Shown: positions 1-14,350, counted from the first letter of the stretch. The stretch is DNA of 57,123 nt from Lyophyllum atratum (GCA_014905825.1 JACGCN010000102.1:1-57123); one strand, 5' to 3'. A program made the numbers and translations. Notes: generated from the letters alone by a model not told the origin.

Positions 1-657
1 ACGTACTTGAGGCCTGTTTAACCGGATTCTTGCAGAATTGAGGATTACCCAGAAGATATCACAGAGGATCCCGTCCCTGAACCTGGGGCTTCCATGGGTT
101 CTCCTTCCACAACTACTTCTACAGGTTCTGCGGCTCCTTCCCCCTCGACATCCGCATCCGTACCTTCCCCTACTTCATCATCCGCTTTGCCGTCTACGAC
201 ATCTTCACGCGCTGCGTCTCGTACGCTATCACCATCCAGATCACTGCCGCAGCCGCTTCCTCGCCACCCTTCCAATTCCGCCTTGATGACGCAGTGCCGC
301 ACCTTCCTCGACCAACTCGAGCGTGGCACCGCACCTTGGATCGTGCAACGCCTCGCAAGCACTTACGGGCGCATGCCTACGGACGTCTCATCCTTCTCCT
401 ACTGGGTGGCGTCGATCTTACCTATCGACGACCACGAAAAAGCGAAGCTCCTACCCATCCGGAGCCCGAGGCTGAGATTGCTGCTTGTGGTTCACTGGAT
501 AGAGCAGCTCAATAACAATTGGTACACCGTCTTCCTTTTTGTGCGGTTGGTGAAAACGGCGCTTTTGCTGATTGGCTTATTTTTCTTTTGGCCGTTGCTG
601 TATCTGCGTTTGGGTGGGGTGCTTAGGTGGTTCTCGAGTGGGTGCGGCATACTTTAA
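1..657 (+). CDS. LON-domain protein, 3' end only (LONRF-like)
   Basis: This is the C-terminal part of a gene that starts left of the window. The first 35 bases read as the end of an intron (stop in frame, then TTGCAG), and the exon is open from about base 36 to the TAA at 655-657. A conserved block reads SFSYWVASILPIDDHEKAK followed by LLPIRSPRLRLL and ends near WIEQL. This fits the last helices of the LON substrate-binding domain of RING-LON proteins (LONRF1-3 type), which are thought to be ubiquitin ligases; no RING finger is visible because that part is missing. A Ser/Thr/Pro-rich stretch of about 70 residues interrupts the LON fold. After the domain comes a hydrophobic run (about 30 residues rich in L, F, I) that could be a C-terminal membrane anchor. 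The family call is fairly sure; the anchor is inference. Confidence 0.72.
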
Positions 658-1221
658 CTCGAGCGCGAGGCGCGCGGAAGGGTTGGGGCGGTTGGGTAGC
701 ATCTGAGTTAACCATGGTACTTCTATGTTTGGTAACCGATCTTTCTTGGTGTTTTCTGCAGGAGGCGAGGAACGCGGGTACGGAGCATTTGGATTTTTTG
801 TCTCTTTGTCTGCCATTTTGACCAGCACTTATTTATGGAATTCGCTTCTATGCTTCGTGCGTCTTACTTAGTCCATCATCACTCTCGTCATTTAACATTG
901 ATTCCGAGACCGAAGCATCTGTCCACCTTCAGCAACGTACACTTACCCATATCATTACATGCATATTTTCGCCTTGCTTTCACAATCCCACAAGCACTTA
1001 CAGCTACTCCTGTTACCCTCCTCTGATGCCCTTCTTGTTTTATTCGATGTTATTATTATTCGGGCGTGTACTTCCAATAGACTTCGTGCAAAGCTAACGT
1101 GCATTTCGAGTTAAATAGACTGTCAGCGCGTGTAGGGCTTGTTTGACGTCAATAATTGCGTTGTGCCAAGGACGCAGTATGATGACAGAAAGACATGGAA
1201 GTCACCCATAACAGGTTACAG

Positions 1222-1422
1222 GAACGTTGATGATAAATCAGCCTCTCCCCACTAGACCCAAGTACTATTCGTGGACTGACAGCGCTAAATCCACGACGGA
1301 AAAAGTTATCCAACCGAACGAACGTCTACTATCTGGTCGGCGACAATGCGACGCGGGCTATGCATAGAACCGCTCCGCGATGTGTGGTTCGATGAGGAGC
1401 ATAGCGCCCATAGACGTCGCCA
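1222..1422 (+). repeat. Tandem repeat, copy 1 (about 200 bp)
   Basis: This copy begins GTTGATGATAAATCAGCCTCT and runs through GACCCAAGTACTATTC, GACAGCGCTAAATC and GGTCGGCGACAATGCGACG to ATAGACGTCGCC. The same landmarks recur in the same order in the adjacent copy, with a few short indels and substitutions. The best-kept stretch runs from GTCGGCGACAATG to GAGGAGCATAGCG and is essentially identical in both copies. Function unknown. Confidence 0.85.
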
Positions 1423-1616
1423 GACGTCGATGATATGTAAGCCTCTCCAACTAGACCCAAGTACTATTCACGGACTGACAGCGCTAAATCACGACGGTGG
1501 AGTGTTCCAACTGGACGAACGTCTATCTGGTCGGCGACAATGCGACGCGGGCTATGCATAGAACCGCTCCGCGATGTGTGGTTCGATGAGGAGCATAGCG
1601 CTAAAAGACGTCGCCA
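1423..1616 (+). repeat. Tandem repeat, copy 2
   Basis: Head-to-tail second copy, beginning GACGTCGATGATATGTAAGC and ending at AAAGACGTCGCC, after which similarity stops. The central insert (CACGACGGTGGAGTGTTCC) differs from copy 1 (CCACGACGGAAAAAGTTATC), so the duplication is not recent, yet the 3' half is nearly unchanged. Confidence 0.85.
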
Positions 1617-2662
1617 CAGCAGTTTGCGAGCCTTCAATCACTTTGCTGAGTCTGCTCCAGCACATCAAATTCGCAGGCTGTGCCGCAGCGCAGAAAAAAG
1701 CGGCTGCGCAGTCGTCGAGGAGATGCTCAGCGCCTAACGTGGAGCGCGAGAGCGACGCGCTGCGGCGGTGGTTGGCCAAGTGCATGATTGCGTCAATCAA
1801 TGCAGTGAGAGGCATTGACTGATTGTTGGGGTGGTCCTGATAGCAGTTGGCAGGACGCTGATGGCGGGGTAAGGTAACATTGTATGGCCTTCTAAGGCGT
1901 TCCACAGCGATCTAGCATTTGCTCTGTCGGTGGTAACGCCGCACAGGTGTATTCGTGTTCCATGCTCGTCACTCCACGCGGGCTATTCTTGGAAGCGCAG
2001 GCGGTGAAGGTGTATTCGGGGCTCGTACTGAGTTCAGACCTCAGTCCGTGGAAGGCGGGAAAAGAGGCGCTCAGCGGAAGAAGGCACCCCAGAAAACATT
2101 GTGGTCCTTAATCGTGAGAGTGGATACCTGAACACGGGTTTTCGTGACTACACGTCGCTAGTCTCCAAAGTTCTGAGCTCATTGTGAGGTTTCCGAAGCC
2201 AAGGCTGTGTGTTACCTTGCGCTCCCAAGCGCTCACGGCGGGAGGCTATACAAGATACGGGCACTCGCGGATAATTTATGAGGTGAAACGGCAGAGCATA
2301 GAGTCTGAGAGTCAAGACTTTACTGTAGATTTCCTGGGGAGAACGAGATGAAAGTCTTTTTGGTGTGAAACCCCAGGATATTGCTGCAAGAGAGTGTCCT
2401 GTAGACAGAGCCAGATACGGACTTAGGAACGGGCGCTAACGAGAGAGGTCAGGAGGACAGAAATTGATGCGGCTGTGAGTCAGGGACCGTCAGGATTGTC
2501 ATAGCGCGGGGGCGGTGAACATAGATCCTATTGAGTCAGTCTTACTCTATCTCTCACTTTGGAAGTTTCTCTTATGGCGTAGCACTTATATACTGCGCCG
2601 TAATCTCTCAAGATGCGACATCCACATCGCGTCTTGACTGCGCGACTCGCCTGCCTACGCGC

Positions 2663-2671
2663 CATATATAT
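2663..2671 (+). promoter_or_regulatory. TATA-like element upstream of the DUF6699 gene
   Basis: CATATATAT lies about 35 bp before the chosen ATG at 2705. It is the only TATA-like run close to this start. Whether it is used cannot be judged from sequence. Confidence 0.3.
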
Positions 2672-2704
2672 CGGACGTCAACGACCACTCCCCCACACAC
2701 TCTA

Positions 2705-3351
2705 ATGCCAGGCAAACACGTCCGCTTCGACGGGATCCCCCCCACCCCGCCTTCCCTCTACTCAAACACATCCTCTCTGCCATCCGAAGGTGGCCCCGTA
2801 ACACCACCACCATTGCAGTACTTTGGCTCTCCGCACGCCTACTCCCGCTACTCAATGTCCCGAGTCGCATCCATCCAGTGCTCGGTGCTGCACGCGTTCC
2901 TCTCGTGCATTACGACCTATCGCTCCCAATATCAGCCCTACAACTACATCCTTCAGTGCTCACGCATGTTCTAAGCGAACCCGCAACACAACCACCACTT
3001 CCATGCATGACCATCATCTGCCAACCCTTGCCATGGTCCATCAATGTCACCGCGTCCAACTCTAAACAGGGCACATACGTGACAGTTCTGGACATCTTTG
3101 ACGCAATCTACCGCGCTCTACGACTCAGCGTGACCAGTCGAGAATTCGAGGACATTGCTACCCATGATGAGAAGCGCAGGGTCAATGAGGCTTACTGTCG
3201 GCGGTATAAGAGCATAGGGGACAAGAAAGGCTACGAGCTGGAAAAATCCAAAGGGTTGAAGAGGGTCGACTACTTGAAGGAGAGACATATCTTTGCGAGC
3301 TTGGCGAGCACCCCGCACGGCCCGGACGTCTGGGAGCTGAATACGGTGTAA
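2705..3351 (+). CDS. DUF6699 domain protein, apparent one-base frameshift
   Basis: The start MPGKHVRFDGIPPTPPSLY is the typical opening of basidiomycete DUF6699 proteins, followed by a Ser/Pro linker. The domain itself (HYDLSLPISALQLHPSVL, LSEPATQPPLP, LPWSINVTASN, YVTVLDIFDAIYRALRLSVT, RRVNEAYCRRY, RVDYLKERHIFASL, GPDVWELNTV) lies in a different frame. The shift occurs between about 2835 and 2875. No intron fits: the overlap is too short and no GT-AG pair restores the frame. Adding one base would give an uninterrupted protein of about 215 residues, so a missing base is the simplest reading. DUF6699 is found in many mushroom genomes, often in several copies, and has no known biochemical function. 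Confidence 0.75.
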
Positions 3352-3650
3352 CTAACACAGCCAGATGTTTTTTTCTCCCCCTTCGCGACGAACTCATACC
3401 CAGCTACGCCACATACCATACCCCACAGACTGTATCATTATCACCCCACTTGTTTATTAGTACTTATCGGATATCTTACACTGTAGCCTATAGAACGCAT
3501 ATGATGGATCCATGTTACTTATGAACTTGCACGATCGCGATGATCACCAAATAAGGAAGTGGAATCAGATCGTGTTATCTCATCCGCCTGACGTACTAGC
3601 CAAGTCCGAGTCGAGTCGTCTCAAGTCCGCAGTGGCAAGTTATTACTATC

Positions 3651-6600
3651 ATGGACATCGACACCAACGACGATCACCACCCTACACCGTCGCGCTCTTC
3701 CACTCCTTCCATGTCCTCCTCATCGTCTCCTCCAATCACCTCCTCAACCTCCCCAACAACCTCGTCCGTTCGACCGCGGCGCCCCACTCGCTCCATCCCA
3801 CCACTGCCACCCCTCGTCACGGGTAGCGACGAACCTCTATTAGACAATGACAACGAAGGCGATGAACAGACTTCACACTCTTCACAGGCACAAGCTCCTA
3901 TTGCGGATGGACCCCAGCCTGCCCTTGACTTGACCCCGATACGCGCTCACTACCTCAAGAAATCTCTTGTACAGCTCCAGTTCAGGCGCGAGATTGATGC
4001 TATCACTACCCACTCGCCCACTAACTCGAACACACTCTCCTTCCTTGGCCCCCCTTTCTCTCCTCCTCCGAGAGATGCCGATCCTTACCTCGACCTTCCC
4101 TTTCTCCGCTTCATCTTTCGCCAATTCGTGCTCACCTTCCCGTTCATGGCTGCTGCGCCCAAAGATTTCTACTCGGAAAAGCTCCAGCCCTTCGTTGCCT
4201 CCGCCCTAGCTAGAAATCTGTCTCCTACTTCTGTCCTCGACGACGATGACAAGGGCGATGGCAGTTCTGAACAGGCCACTCGTAAGAAACTGCTTGCACG
4301 GGTAGAGCGGAACTTGGCTGTGTTCTTGGGGGGCGCCATCAAACTTGTAGAACCGGAACAAGTTGTTCGCTTGAATCAATCTGACCTGGATCGGCTTGAA
4401 GCTTTGGCAAAGAAGCGGATGGCAAAGGTGTCTAAGATAAAGACTGTATTCGAAGTTAATGTTGTGGGAGTTAAGACAGTCGTGGATAAGGGTCGTATGC
4501 GCCGTCGCGTCCATGAGGTTGCTCCCATTAAACTTACTGTCCTCCCCACTGAATCGCTCTTTGCTCTAGGAATTCATTGTCCGTACCCGACGTTCCAACT
4601 TCCCTGACATATTCGTATCCCGGCGGTATGGTGATTTCAGAACATTGGCTGACGAGGTAATTATTTCTTTGCTCCCTACGTATCTCGTGGCACTCAAGCC
4701 ATGATTCAGCTGCAAAGAGCCCATCCCAATGAACACATCCGCCCACCACCGCCGAAAGACCGAACAGCCGTCGTAAATGTGCCCATGAGCCCTCCGCCCA
4801 ACTCTTCATGGGACAGCGATCCATACTCGCAGTCCAGTATCCCGCAGTCCGCATCCCAGGTTGGTCTTTCAACCTCGCGCCTTGCACGGGAGAAGAACAG
4901 GTTGACGCTCCGATCGTACCTTCACTCCCTCCTTGCAACTTCGACAGTCGCGTCATCTCCTGTTCTCAAATCATTCCTCCTTTCCGGCCCAATTACTCTA
5001 TCACGAGAAGAGCTGGAGGATGCACAGCGAAGAGAAGAAGCGGACCATGTGCGGGAGGATGGAAGGAAACGTTTCGCGAAGGAGATAGCTAGCCGCGTGG
5101 AAGGTTTACGTGAAGCTGTAAAGAGCGTCAAGGGTGACGTGATGGGCAAAGGTAATCATTCTACTTTCCCTTGCTGAGTGACACCTTGAACTGGAGTTTT
5201 GTAGATGGCTTGACACGTGTTTTTTCCACAATCAAGGTCACTCCCGACGTTCGTGGGCTTCCGCAGAATTATCAAGCGGTTCTGGAATGGGCTCGGATAT
5301 CGTCAGTCTTTTTGATTTTCTATTCACTCTGCTGCTCTTGCTCACATTGTGGTATGCAGTCTAGCGTCCACCGTCTTCCACCAATTTGTAGCGTCTGATA
5401 ACTCTTCCGAGACGTTCGCAAGTCTTAAGAGGATACATGGTCTAATGCCGTACTTTATGCTCAAAACTGCTTTGAAGATCAGTAATCCAATTGCCATGAT
5501 TCGAGGTGCGAACCATATGAATTCTTCTCCGGCAATTCACCAATGCCTATGTGATAGGCGTGCTGGATCTCTTCCTTGCCCAACCGTTCGGCGGGCGGAG
5601 TCTCCTACAACGGCGAGTTTTCTCATCCTTATCTTGTCTCTTCTCTAATAGCTAGCGCGAAAATAAAACAGCATGTTTACGAGCTCTCTCGCGGAAGAAG
5701 TCAAGGCATTGGAGACGGATATTGAAGCGGTCAAAGATAAAGTCGACGACCCGATCATGTCCGCGAAGATACGCCAGTTTGTGTATGCGCCGCGAGAGAT
5801 TCAGGACATGTACAAAGCTGATGCAGGTCAGTTGTATTTTATGAAGCTTCTCTGTCCGCCGCGACTTTTTTGTCTTATTTGCGCCATGTGTATGCTGACA
5901 TGCCTTACAGCCGCTGAGCAGATGAATCTCTTGACTGTGGTCCTTCGATCTCCTGATGAACCTGTGCTATCCAGAGTGCAGATGCATCGCCTTGCTAAAG
6001 CACATCGTGCACACCAGGTATACATGAAGCATCGCGCTTCGTTAGCGGACTCAGATGATGACGATGGTCCTCAAAACGAAGACGCGTGGCTGTTGGAGGA
6101 TCTAAAGGTGTTGACACATCTGTATTCTAAGCTGCGGGACCGCGAACAGTTGATAGCACTTATCTTTGAGGTATGTTTTCTCTTGATTCGCTTTCTTCAA
6201 CGAGTCAGGGCAATATATCATGGAACTGATGATACATCTATGATGGTTAGGGATCTACGGCGGAACTTCTGAAGGATATCATCACTATTTTCTACGCACC
6301 ACTTGCGCAGGTGTATCGCGCCGCCAGTATATCGGATTCCCTAGGCGATTTGCAAACCTTCATCAATGATCTGATCAAGACAGTCGAGCAAGTCGGAGAC
6401 CGTGAGCCTTCGGTTCTTGACTAGTATGCACCTTCCATCTGACCCATTCGGACGCACATAGTCAGCCAGGAGGACCCTCACAGAACAGTTCAAGCCTTCA
6501 TTAATCTCATTCAACGTCACGAACAGTCCTTCTACCACTTCGTTCACAAAGTTCATTCCAAGGGGGAGAACCTTTTCGACGGTCTCATGCGATGGATTGA

Positions 6601-7695
6601 GCTCTTCCTCACTATTGTACGGGAAGGGTTAGGATCTCCCCTTAGCCTCGAGTTCCTTCTTCCACATTCAGGCAAATCCCGGGACGACATCCTGGCTGAA
6701 GTGGACAAGGTGGCCCTGTATCATTATAGGCTCAAGGTTGCATACGAGGGGAAGATCAGGCGCCGTTTTGGTAGGATGCAGGAGAGGGGAAGAGATGTTG
6801 ATATTGAGGACGATGCAGCACAGGAGCTTGTCAACGGCGTCGTTGGCGAGATCAACTTCGGCGAGTTGATTCAAGGTGATGCGGATGATCTAGCTGCGGA
6901 GGAGACGGACGAATCTAGCGATGAGTACGACGATGACGACTCGACCGATTCTGACTCAGGCTCGACGGAGGATTCAGACGAGGGTGATAGTGGTTCTAGC
7001 GAGGAAAGTAGCAGCGAAGAGGAGCGACCTTCTAGATCTCTGTCTCAACCTGCACCTAACCATAAGGCGCTCACCTCGAGTCGATCACAGACACTCAAAG
7101 GAAGCCAACCCCCTTTGAGCTTTCCTCCTAGTCCTGCACCTTTGCCACGCAAAAGGTCACTTTCACTCCGTGGTCCGAAAGGCCTCTTGTCGCGTCGCAG
7201 TGAGGATATACCACCTGTCCCGGCGCTCCCTCCAACGCCAAGAGGCACCACACCCGATTTTGCCTCAAAACCCCTCCCTCCAAGCCCCTCCTCTCGTTCT
7301 TCGCGTGAACGACCACATTCACCCATGACGCCGTCGAGACTCAGCCAAGACTCTTCGTCAAAGTTGAATCACGGCTACGTCTCGAAACCCAGTTCCCGAG
7401 CTTCATCATCCAAGCTCAGCCATGAACCTCCGTCGAATCACGATCGTGATTCTGAGTTTGGACGTGCTCATGAATCGCCATCCGGTCAGAGTCGTGATTC
7501 AACACCCAGTCGAAAGAAGAAAAAGAAAGCGCAGTCACTGAAACCGCCGGAATTGCAGCATATTCCCCAGCTGTTGCCTCTATTTATCGAGATGGTGCGT
7601 TGTTCCTCACTCTTTTTTTGTGGCCATTACATATAAAGCAATTTTAGATGCGACCACTTCTTCGACCACGTCAAGAGGCTAACGCAGTTAAATGA
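3651..7695 (+). CDS. PX-domain protein with PXB and DUF3818 (Ypr097w-like)
   Basis: Eleven exons: 3651-4517, 4570-4656, 4710-5151, 5205-5301, 5360-5505, 5558-5612, 5672-5826, 5911-6170, 6251-6401, 6462-7594, 7648-7695; they join in frame to 1,146 residues. Order of parts: a disordered Ser/Pro N-terminus; the PX-associated PXB region (about 90-185, starting LDLTPIRAHYLKKSL); the PX domain with the RRYGDF element (about 262-400); the DUF3818 region (about 400-770, with GVLDLFLAQPFGGRSLLQRM rebuilt across a splice); then an acidic Asp/Ser block and a Ser/Pro/Lys-rich tail. PX domains bind phosphoinositides, so an endosome- or vacuole-linked role is likely; the yeast relative is poorly characterised. 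The intron 5613-5671 has a GC donor (CG|GCGAGT), the only choice that keeps the frame. The size matches the yeast protein well. Confidence 0.9.
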
Positions 7696-7897
7696 TGAGG
7701 CGCTTTCCTCTCCATGATATGGAAATGACCACCCACGGCTTGCGCACCAACCACCCTCAGTTTATGAAATGTATAATAACTAATGCTTTAAGGATCTATA
7801 GATATTAGTCTCAAATGTGGCATCAAACGATCAGGTCACTGTTGTTTCTCTCAGACAAGAATTTTGGCTCCCGTGAAGTCCATCCAAATTGCATGAT

Positions 7898-10381
7898 CTA
7901 CAGTAGATCAATCCCAAATTCTGCGTCAAATGCCTTCTGTTTTATGTCCCCCTTCTTCACTTTTTTCGCCATTCTCTCTTCTCTCGCCAACTCATCCCAA
8001 TCATCCCCATCATCCTCTGCTTCACTAACTTCCGCGTCTTCTCGGCCCCTTTTCAAAGGATTTTCCTCGGACTGTACGGACTCAGTCGCAGCCTGTGCCT
8101 TCAGCCATTTTCTTTTCCTGCCTTTCTTTTCTTTCCGTAGTTCCCTTTCCTCCTTCTTCTGCACCTTCTCACTCCATGCAGTATTTGATATCTTTTTCTC
8201 TGCTCGAGCAGCTCTACGCTTCTCTTTCTCGAGTTCACGCGCTGATGCTTCTGCGGCACCAGCAACTACTCTTTTCGCTTCCTGAGCTTTATCCGCGTAG
8301 GCAAAGGTATCCCACTATCGTTGGAGATGGTCAATCTCTCGCTAAGCTGACAAATAGAGGCAGACGTACATCCATCTGCGCATCTTCCCATCCCTCTCGG
8401 TTGATATCTTTCAGCTCTGGCATCCGAGGTAACCGCAGCAATCCGAAGCTTTTAGCTACACCAACGAGATCGAGGTCTTTTACTCGGAATATATAAGAGG
8501 CCTCGTGCTTTGAATATGCACGGACAAATGACACAAACGCTTTAGCTGCCTATATAACGACATGCCACGCTGAGCCTGAGTAACAAAGGTATGCTCGTAG
8601 AACTGACCTGGTCATGGATGCCACGATCTGTCAAAAGAGTATTGCGGATTCGAGCAACAACTTCCAAAACTTGAGAGTCTTCGTCTCGTTCTTCGTCTTC
8701 TTCTTTGGATGCCAGAGTTCCTTCCGTTGTCAGATAAGCGCGCTCTTTCAATGGGATTTTTCGGATGGACATAAAGTCTACGGAAAGTCTTAGTGCCTAT
8801 CGTACACGGCGAACGGGGGTGCACTGACCAACATATTCTACCTCCCTCCCGACAAGCAGGACCCAGGCGCGACCACTCCGTCCGGCCCTCGCAGTACGAC
8901 CACATCGATGCGAGAACGCTTTCGGATCAGACGGCGGATCAAACTGGATGACCACGTCCACATGCGGCAAATCGAGGCCACGGGCAGCGACATCTGTTGC
9001 AAGAAGAATAGATGGAGAGGAAGGGGTGGAATTTGCTGAAGAAAAGGCAGCAAGGGTGCGCGTTCGAGATGCAGGGGGAAGATTTCCATGGAGTGAATGG
9101 AGAGTTACAGATGGTGGTAGTATAGTCGGAAGAACCTAAATCAAAAATGAGAGGGCATATTTCTGAGGTCAAAGGTTGAGACAGACTTTATAAAAATAGT
9201 CGACACACGCGCAGGTCGCAAAATAGACTATAAATTGGGACGATTGGTGTTGGGTAATCTCATGGGATATGATGCGGGAGAGCTGCACCATTTTCTCCGA
9301 GGTGCGGCACTTGAGGTAGAAATTTTCAAGACTATATAAATCGCATAAAATGTTAGTTCATCCCGGTAGCAGCGTGTGCACGTCAAATTACTTGGCAGGT
9401 ATTCTCCGCTCCTCAATGACCTCTCCTGTTCTCCGTGTTCCATTTTCAGAGTTGCCTTGTTTGATCTTCTTAGACTGCACTTTGACGACAATACGTGCGG
9501 GATTTCGCAAGCCAACGCGAACGAGCTCTGAAAGAGCATCGGCGTCCGTCATGGTTGCGCTAAATAGCCCCGTTCTACGTTGTTTCGGAAGATGTGTAAG
9601 AATACGAGTTAATGTCTGTTGGAAGCCTAAGTCGAGCAAACTGAAAAGGACGAATCAGATTGGAAGGAGTTGCTGGTTGAATTAGTACACACCGATCAGC
9701 CTCGTCCAGCACGAGGACCTCCAATTCTCGCACACTGACGACTCCTTTGCCTTTTCCTAATAGGAATTCTTCGACTCGACCTGGAGTCCCGATAATTATG
9801 TCTGCTCCTGTCTCGTTGAAGCGTTTTATGTCTTGGGCCGTCGAAGAATCGGTTGAAGAAATGAGTAATAGAGGAGGTGGGTACTCTGGTTGATGAGAAG
9901 AGTCTGAGAAAGCAAGGTCGCTTTCTTCGGGCTGAGCATCGGGCTGAGCAGACAAGAACAGGGAAAATATCGAGTGAATTTGGGTAGCGAGTTCCCTACC
10001 CTATAATTGGCATGAGTTCAACAGCAGACATCGTACGACGCTTACCGCGTAGGGCTGATTATCAAGGCTCCAATCTCATTTTTCCGAAGTTTACTTTCTC
10101 TTCGAATAAGCCGTTCCAGTATGGGGAGAACAAAAGCTAAGGTCTTTCCAGAGCCGGTTACTGCCTCTACGACGACGTCCTTGTGTTTCATGAAAAGTGG
10201 GATTGTGGCCGCCTGGACTGGCGTCATATGTGTATGGCCCATGGACTGGATAACATCGAGACTGACGGCACAGAATCAGCTATTTGCTAAAGAAGCTGAA
10301 GAGGAGATCTACGTACACCCATTGTGTGAGAGGCTCGGGGAGCGATACCCAGGAGCCAGCAAAAGCGGTCGACGAAGACAT
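7898..10381 (-). CDS. SPB4: ATP-dependent DEAD-box RNA helicase Spb4 (DDX55)
   Basis: Nine exons: 10317-10381, 10046-10261, 9693-9995, 9392-9640, 9187-9331, 8829-9135, 8608-8777, 8370-8549, 7898-8314; 683 residues in frame. Helicase motifs appear in order: [12 protein letters not shown] (Q motif), AVTGSGKT (I, about 55-62), SPTRELATQ (Ia), TPGRVEEFL (Ib), LDEADR (II), FSATM (III), DVAARGLD (V) and [11 protein letters not shown] (VI). After the core comes the DUF4217-type C-terminal extension ([28 protein letters not shown]) and a Lys/Glu-rich tail ([19 protein letters not shown]), which together point to Spb4/DDX55 rather than other DEAD-box helicases. Spb4 acts in the nucleolus on 60S pre-ribosomes. 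The start is set by [20 protein letters not shown], which fits the short N-terminus of the family. Confidence 0.94.
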
Positions 10382-10542
10382 GGACTTGCAACTTTTCTCG
10401 ATCACGTTCGATCAAGTAATTCTGGCCACGTGGTGATCTAATCTAATCTCTCAAGTCCACAATCTGTAAATTCATCCGTGTCGAAGTGCTCAGCACCGTC
10501 CCACTGGGAAGGATGTCTAGTTCTACATGTACAAGCCGAAAC

Positions 10543-12517
<1,975 letters not shown>

Positions 12518-12821
12518 AGAGTAGTTCGATTAGACCCAAGTGATTGAGAACGACGTGTCGAGGCAGGTGGTACTAGTAGAGGTGGGCCTCGCTTCTAAAC
12601 ACGAATTCCAAATAATTTGATCGCAACAACTTGTGATTAGACTCAGGGGAGATTTGAAGAGTTGAGCGATGTCATGCATGTGCGCCGCTTCGCAGCAAGT
12701 CAGATCCATTTTATTACAAATGTATGCTGGTAGTACAGAGGTTGGGGCATATACTCCTATCATAGATATACAAGGATCCTTCCCGTTTTGAGTCGGAAAT
12801 AGATTGTCTTATCATATTCAC

Positions 12822-14350
12822 TCATTGAAAGTTTTGATTAAATTGTTGTTCCGATGTTGCCCATCTGTGACGAGTAGCACCATTGTAAGTAGTAGGGTGA
12901 ACCGGGTATTGAGGGAAGTGAGAGGCATTTATCGAATGCTGAGCGGTATAAGAGCCTTCAGCCATGGAAGGTGACCAATTCATTGCACCGTCAGAGGTAG
13001 TGCCTATGGAAGACATACGAGAGGATACATGGTCTCCCAGGCGCAGTGCATCGTGTTGCGCATGCGCTTGTGAGTAGGATGTTTCGAGCGGGCGCTGTTG
13101 GCGTGACCTTCGAAGTGCAGTATAGGTCAAGACCTATATTTTTGCCAATCGAGGGAATGCTTACGAGTGCGATTCCCTGGGTCTCATTGACGTTGAGGTC
13201 GAAAGCTGTGCGGAGACAGCGGAACTAGTGTGATGGAGTTAGGCAAGTAGCTCGCTTGTGAGTAAGTATAAGCATACTTGTAGAAGGCTCCAGCCTTGAA
13301 TGCTTGAGATGGTGGATATGGTGCAGATGATAGCCCCCCAGGTTTATTATATGCAGCGGAAGGCGTAAAATCTACACGAGACGCATTTTGAACAGATGAA
13401 GGAGGGAACATGGAGACGGTTCGTGGCCTGAGATGATCTGGTGGATGTGGAGGGGACGTGGATGGATTGAAGTCCATTCGAGGGGGGCCTTGGACTTGAC
13501 GTGGGCCGAGTGTGGACGTAGGCCGTTGTTCGAGACGGTAGTCAGTAGAACGGGGGGGAATAGGTAGCGATTGCCGTGGTGGCCAAGGCGAATGCGGATA
13601 CTCGCTAGAGTATCCATTATTATGTTGCTCTGAATAGGATTCAATATGAGGTTGTGGTAGAGAATGGGGTCGTCGAGAATGTTGTAGAGAATTGCCCGGA
13701 TGTAGTAGGGAATGGTCTGGAGGAAGGGGGAAGTGATGATCAGGTACCGGAGATGTCAGAGGGGAGGGTGGTGTGGATTCAGGATGATATTCCAACCTGG
13801 CATGGCCGTCCATGGGTGGACCCATCGTGGCGAAAGGCGGAGGTGGTATGGAGCGATCTTCATCTTCATCGTCGGGAGGAATATCGTGATGCGTCTGAGC
13901 GGCATTCCAAGGATGCAGATGTGATGGAGGCTGTGATTGAGTAGGATGATGACCTGATGAACTCGATCCCGACATCCCATGGGACACATCATGTTCAGCT
14001 TCATCCATCCAGCTCGGGCGGGGCTTCGACGGAGCAGCTGCGCCGCCCGATTTGCCTCGTTTATGAATTCTCAAAGGTCCAACCTTGGGTGGGACTTGAA
14101 GCGGTGCGGCCTGGTATCCATACCCTTCCTGCGATTGAGTGGATGATCCTGCGCCTTGACTCGACTGGTTAGCATTGGGAGATTTGGTTTGTACTTCAGC
14201 AGCGGCAAACGCAGCATCGTTCCAGTCTTCCCATTCTCCTTCCTCTGCGGGGGCTTCGGGCTGCTGGGCGGAAAAGACCAGCGCCTGAGAGATCTTTTGG
14301 TCGAATTCCTGTTCTGTATATGGAGGGGGAGGTTGATCACCTTCAGACAT
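12822..14350 (-). CDS. Disordered Pro/His/Ser-rich protein with PPPY motif
   Basis: Three exons: 13278-14350, 13165-13224, 12822-13107; 472 residues. The protein opens MSEGDQPPPPYTEQEFDQK, so a PPPY WW-domain ligand sits at the very N-terminus. Next come an acidic patch (EEGEWEDWNDAAFAAAE), a basic patch (GPLRIHKRGKSGG), and then about 300 residues dominated by Pro, Ser, His and Tyr with no repeats of fixed length and no recognised domain. No signal peptide or membrane segment. Both introns (53 and 57 nt) keep frame; without the first the frame stops 20 codons later. The composition and PPPY motif would suit an adaptor for a WW-domain protein such as an Rsp5-type ligase, but that is inference. 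Function unknown. Confidence 0.72.

Larger units (their letters stand above)
658..2704. other. Gene-poor 2 kb with a tandem duplication, no convincing gene
   Basis: No frame in this stretch shows fungal protein-like composition with usable splice sites. The open frames at 1346-1561, 1540-1737 and 1552-1905 are products of a duplicated sequence and carry no recognisable motif. A TATA-like stretch precedes the next gene at its right end. This may be old transposon debris, but no terminal repeats, target-site duplication or transposase remnant could be seen. Confidence 0.5.

Noticed and set aside
1346..1737. Two similar open frames starting MRRGLCIEPLRDVWFDEEHS
   Set aside because: They arise from the two copies of the tandem repeat, diverge where the repeat ends, and show no protein-like conservation or family match.
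2796..2816. GTAACACCACCACCATTGCAG as a 21-nt intron in the DUF6699 gene
   Set aside because: Far below the 45-76 nt range of all other introns here, and its residues (VTPPPLQ) are typical of the family linker.
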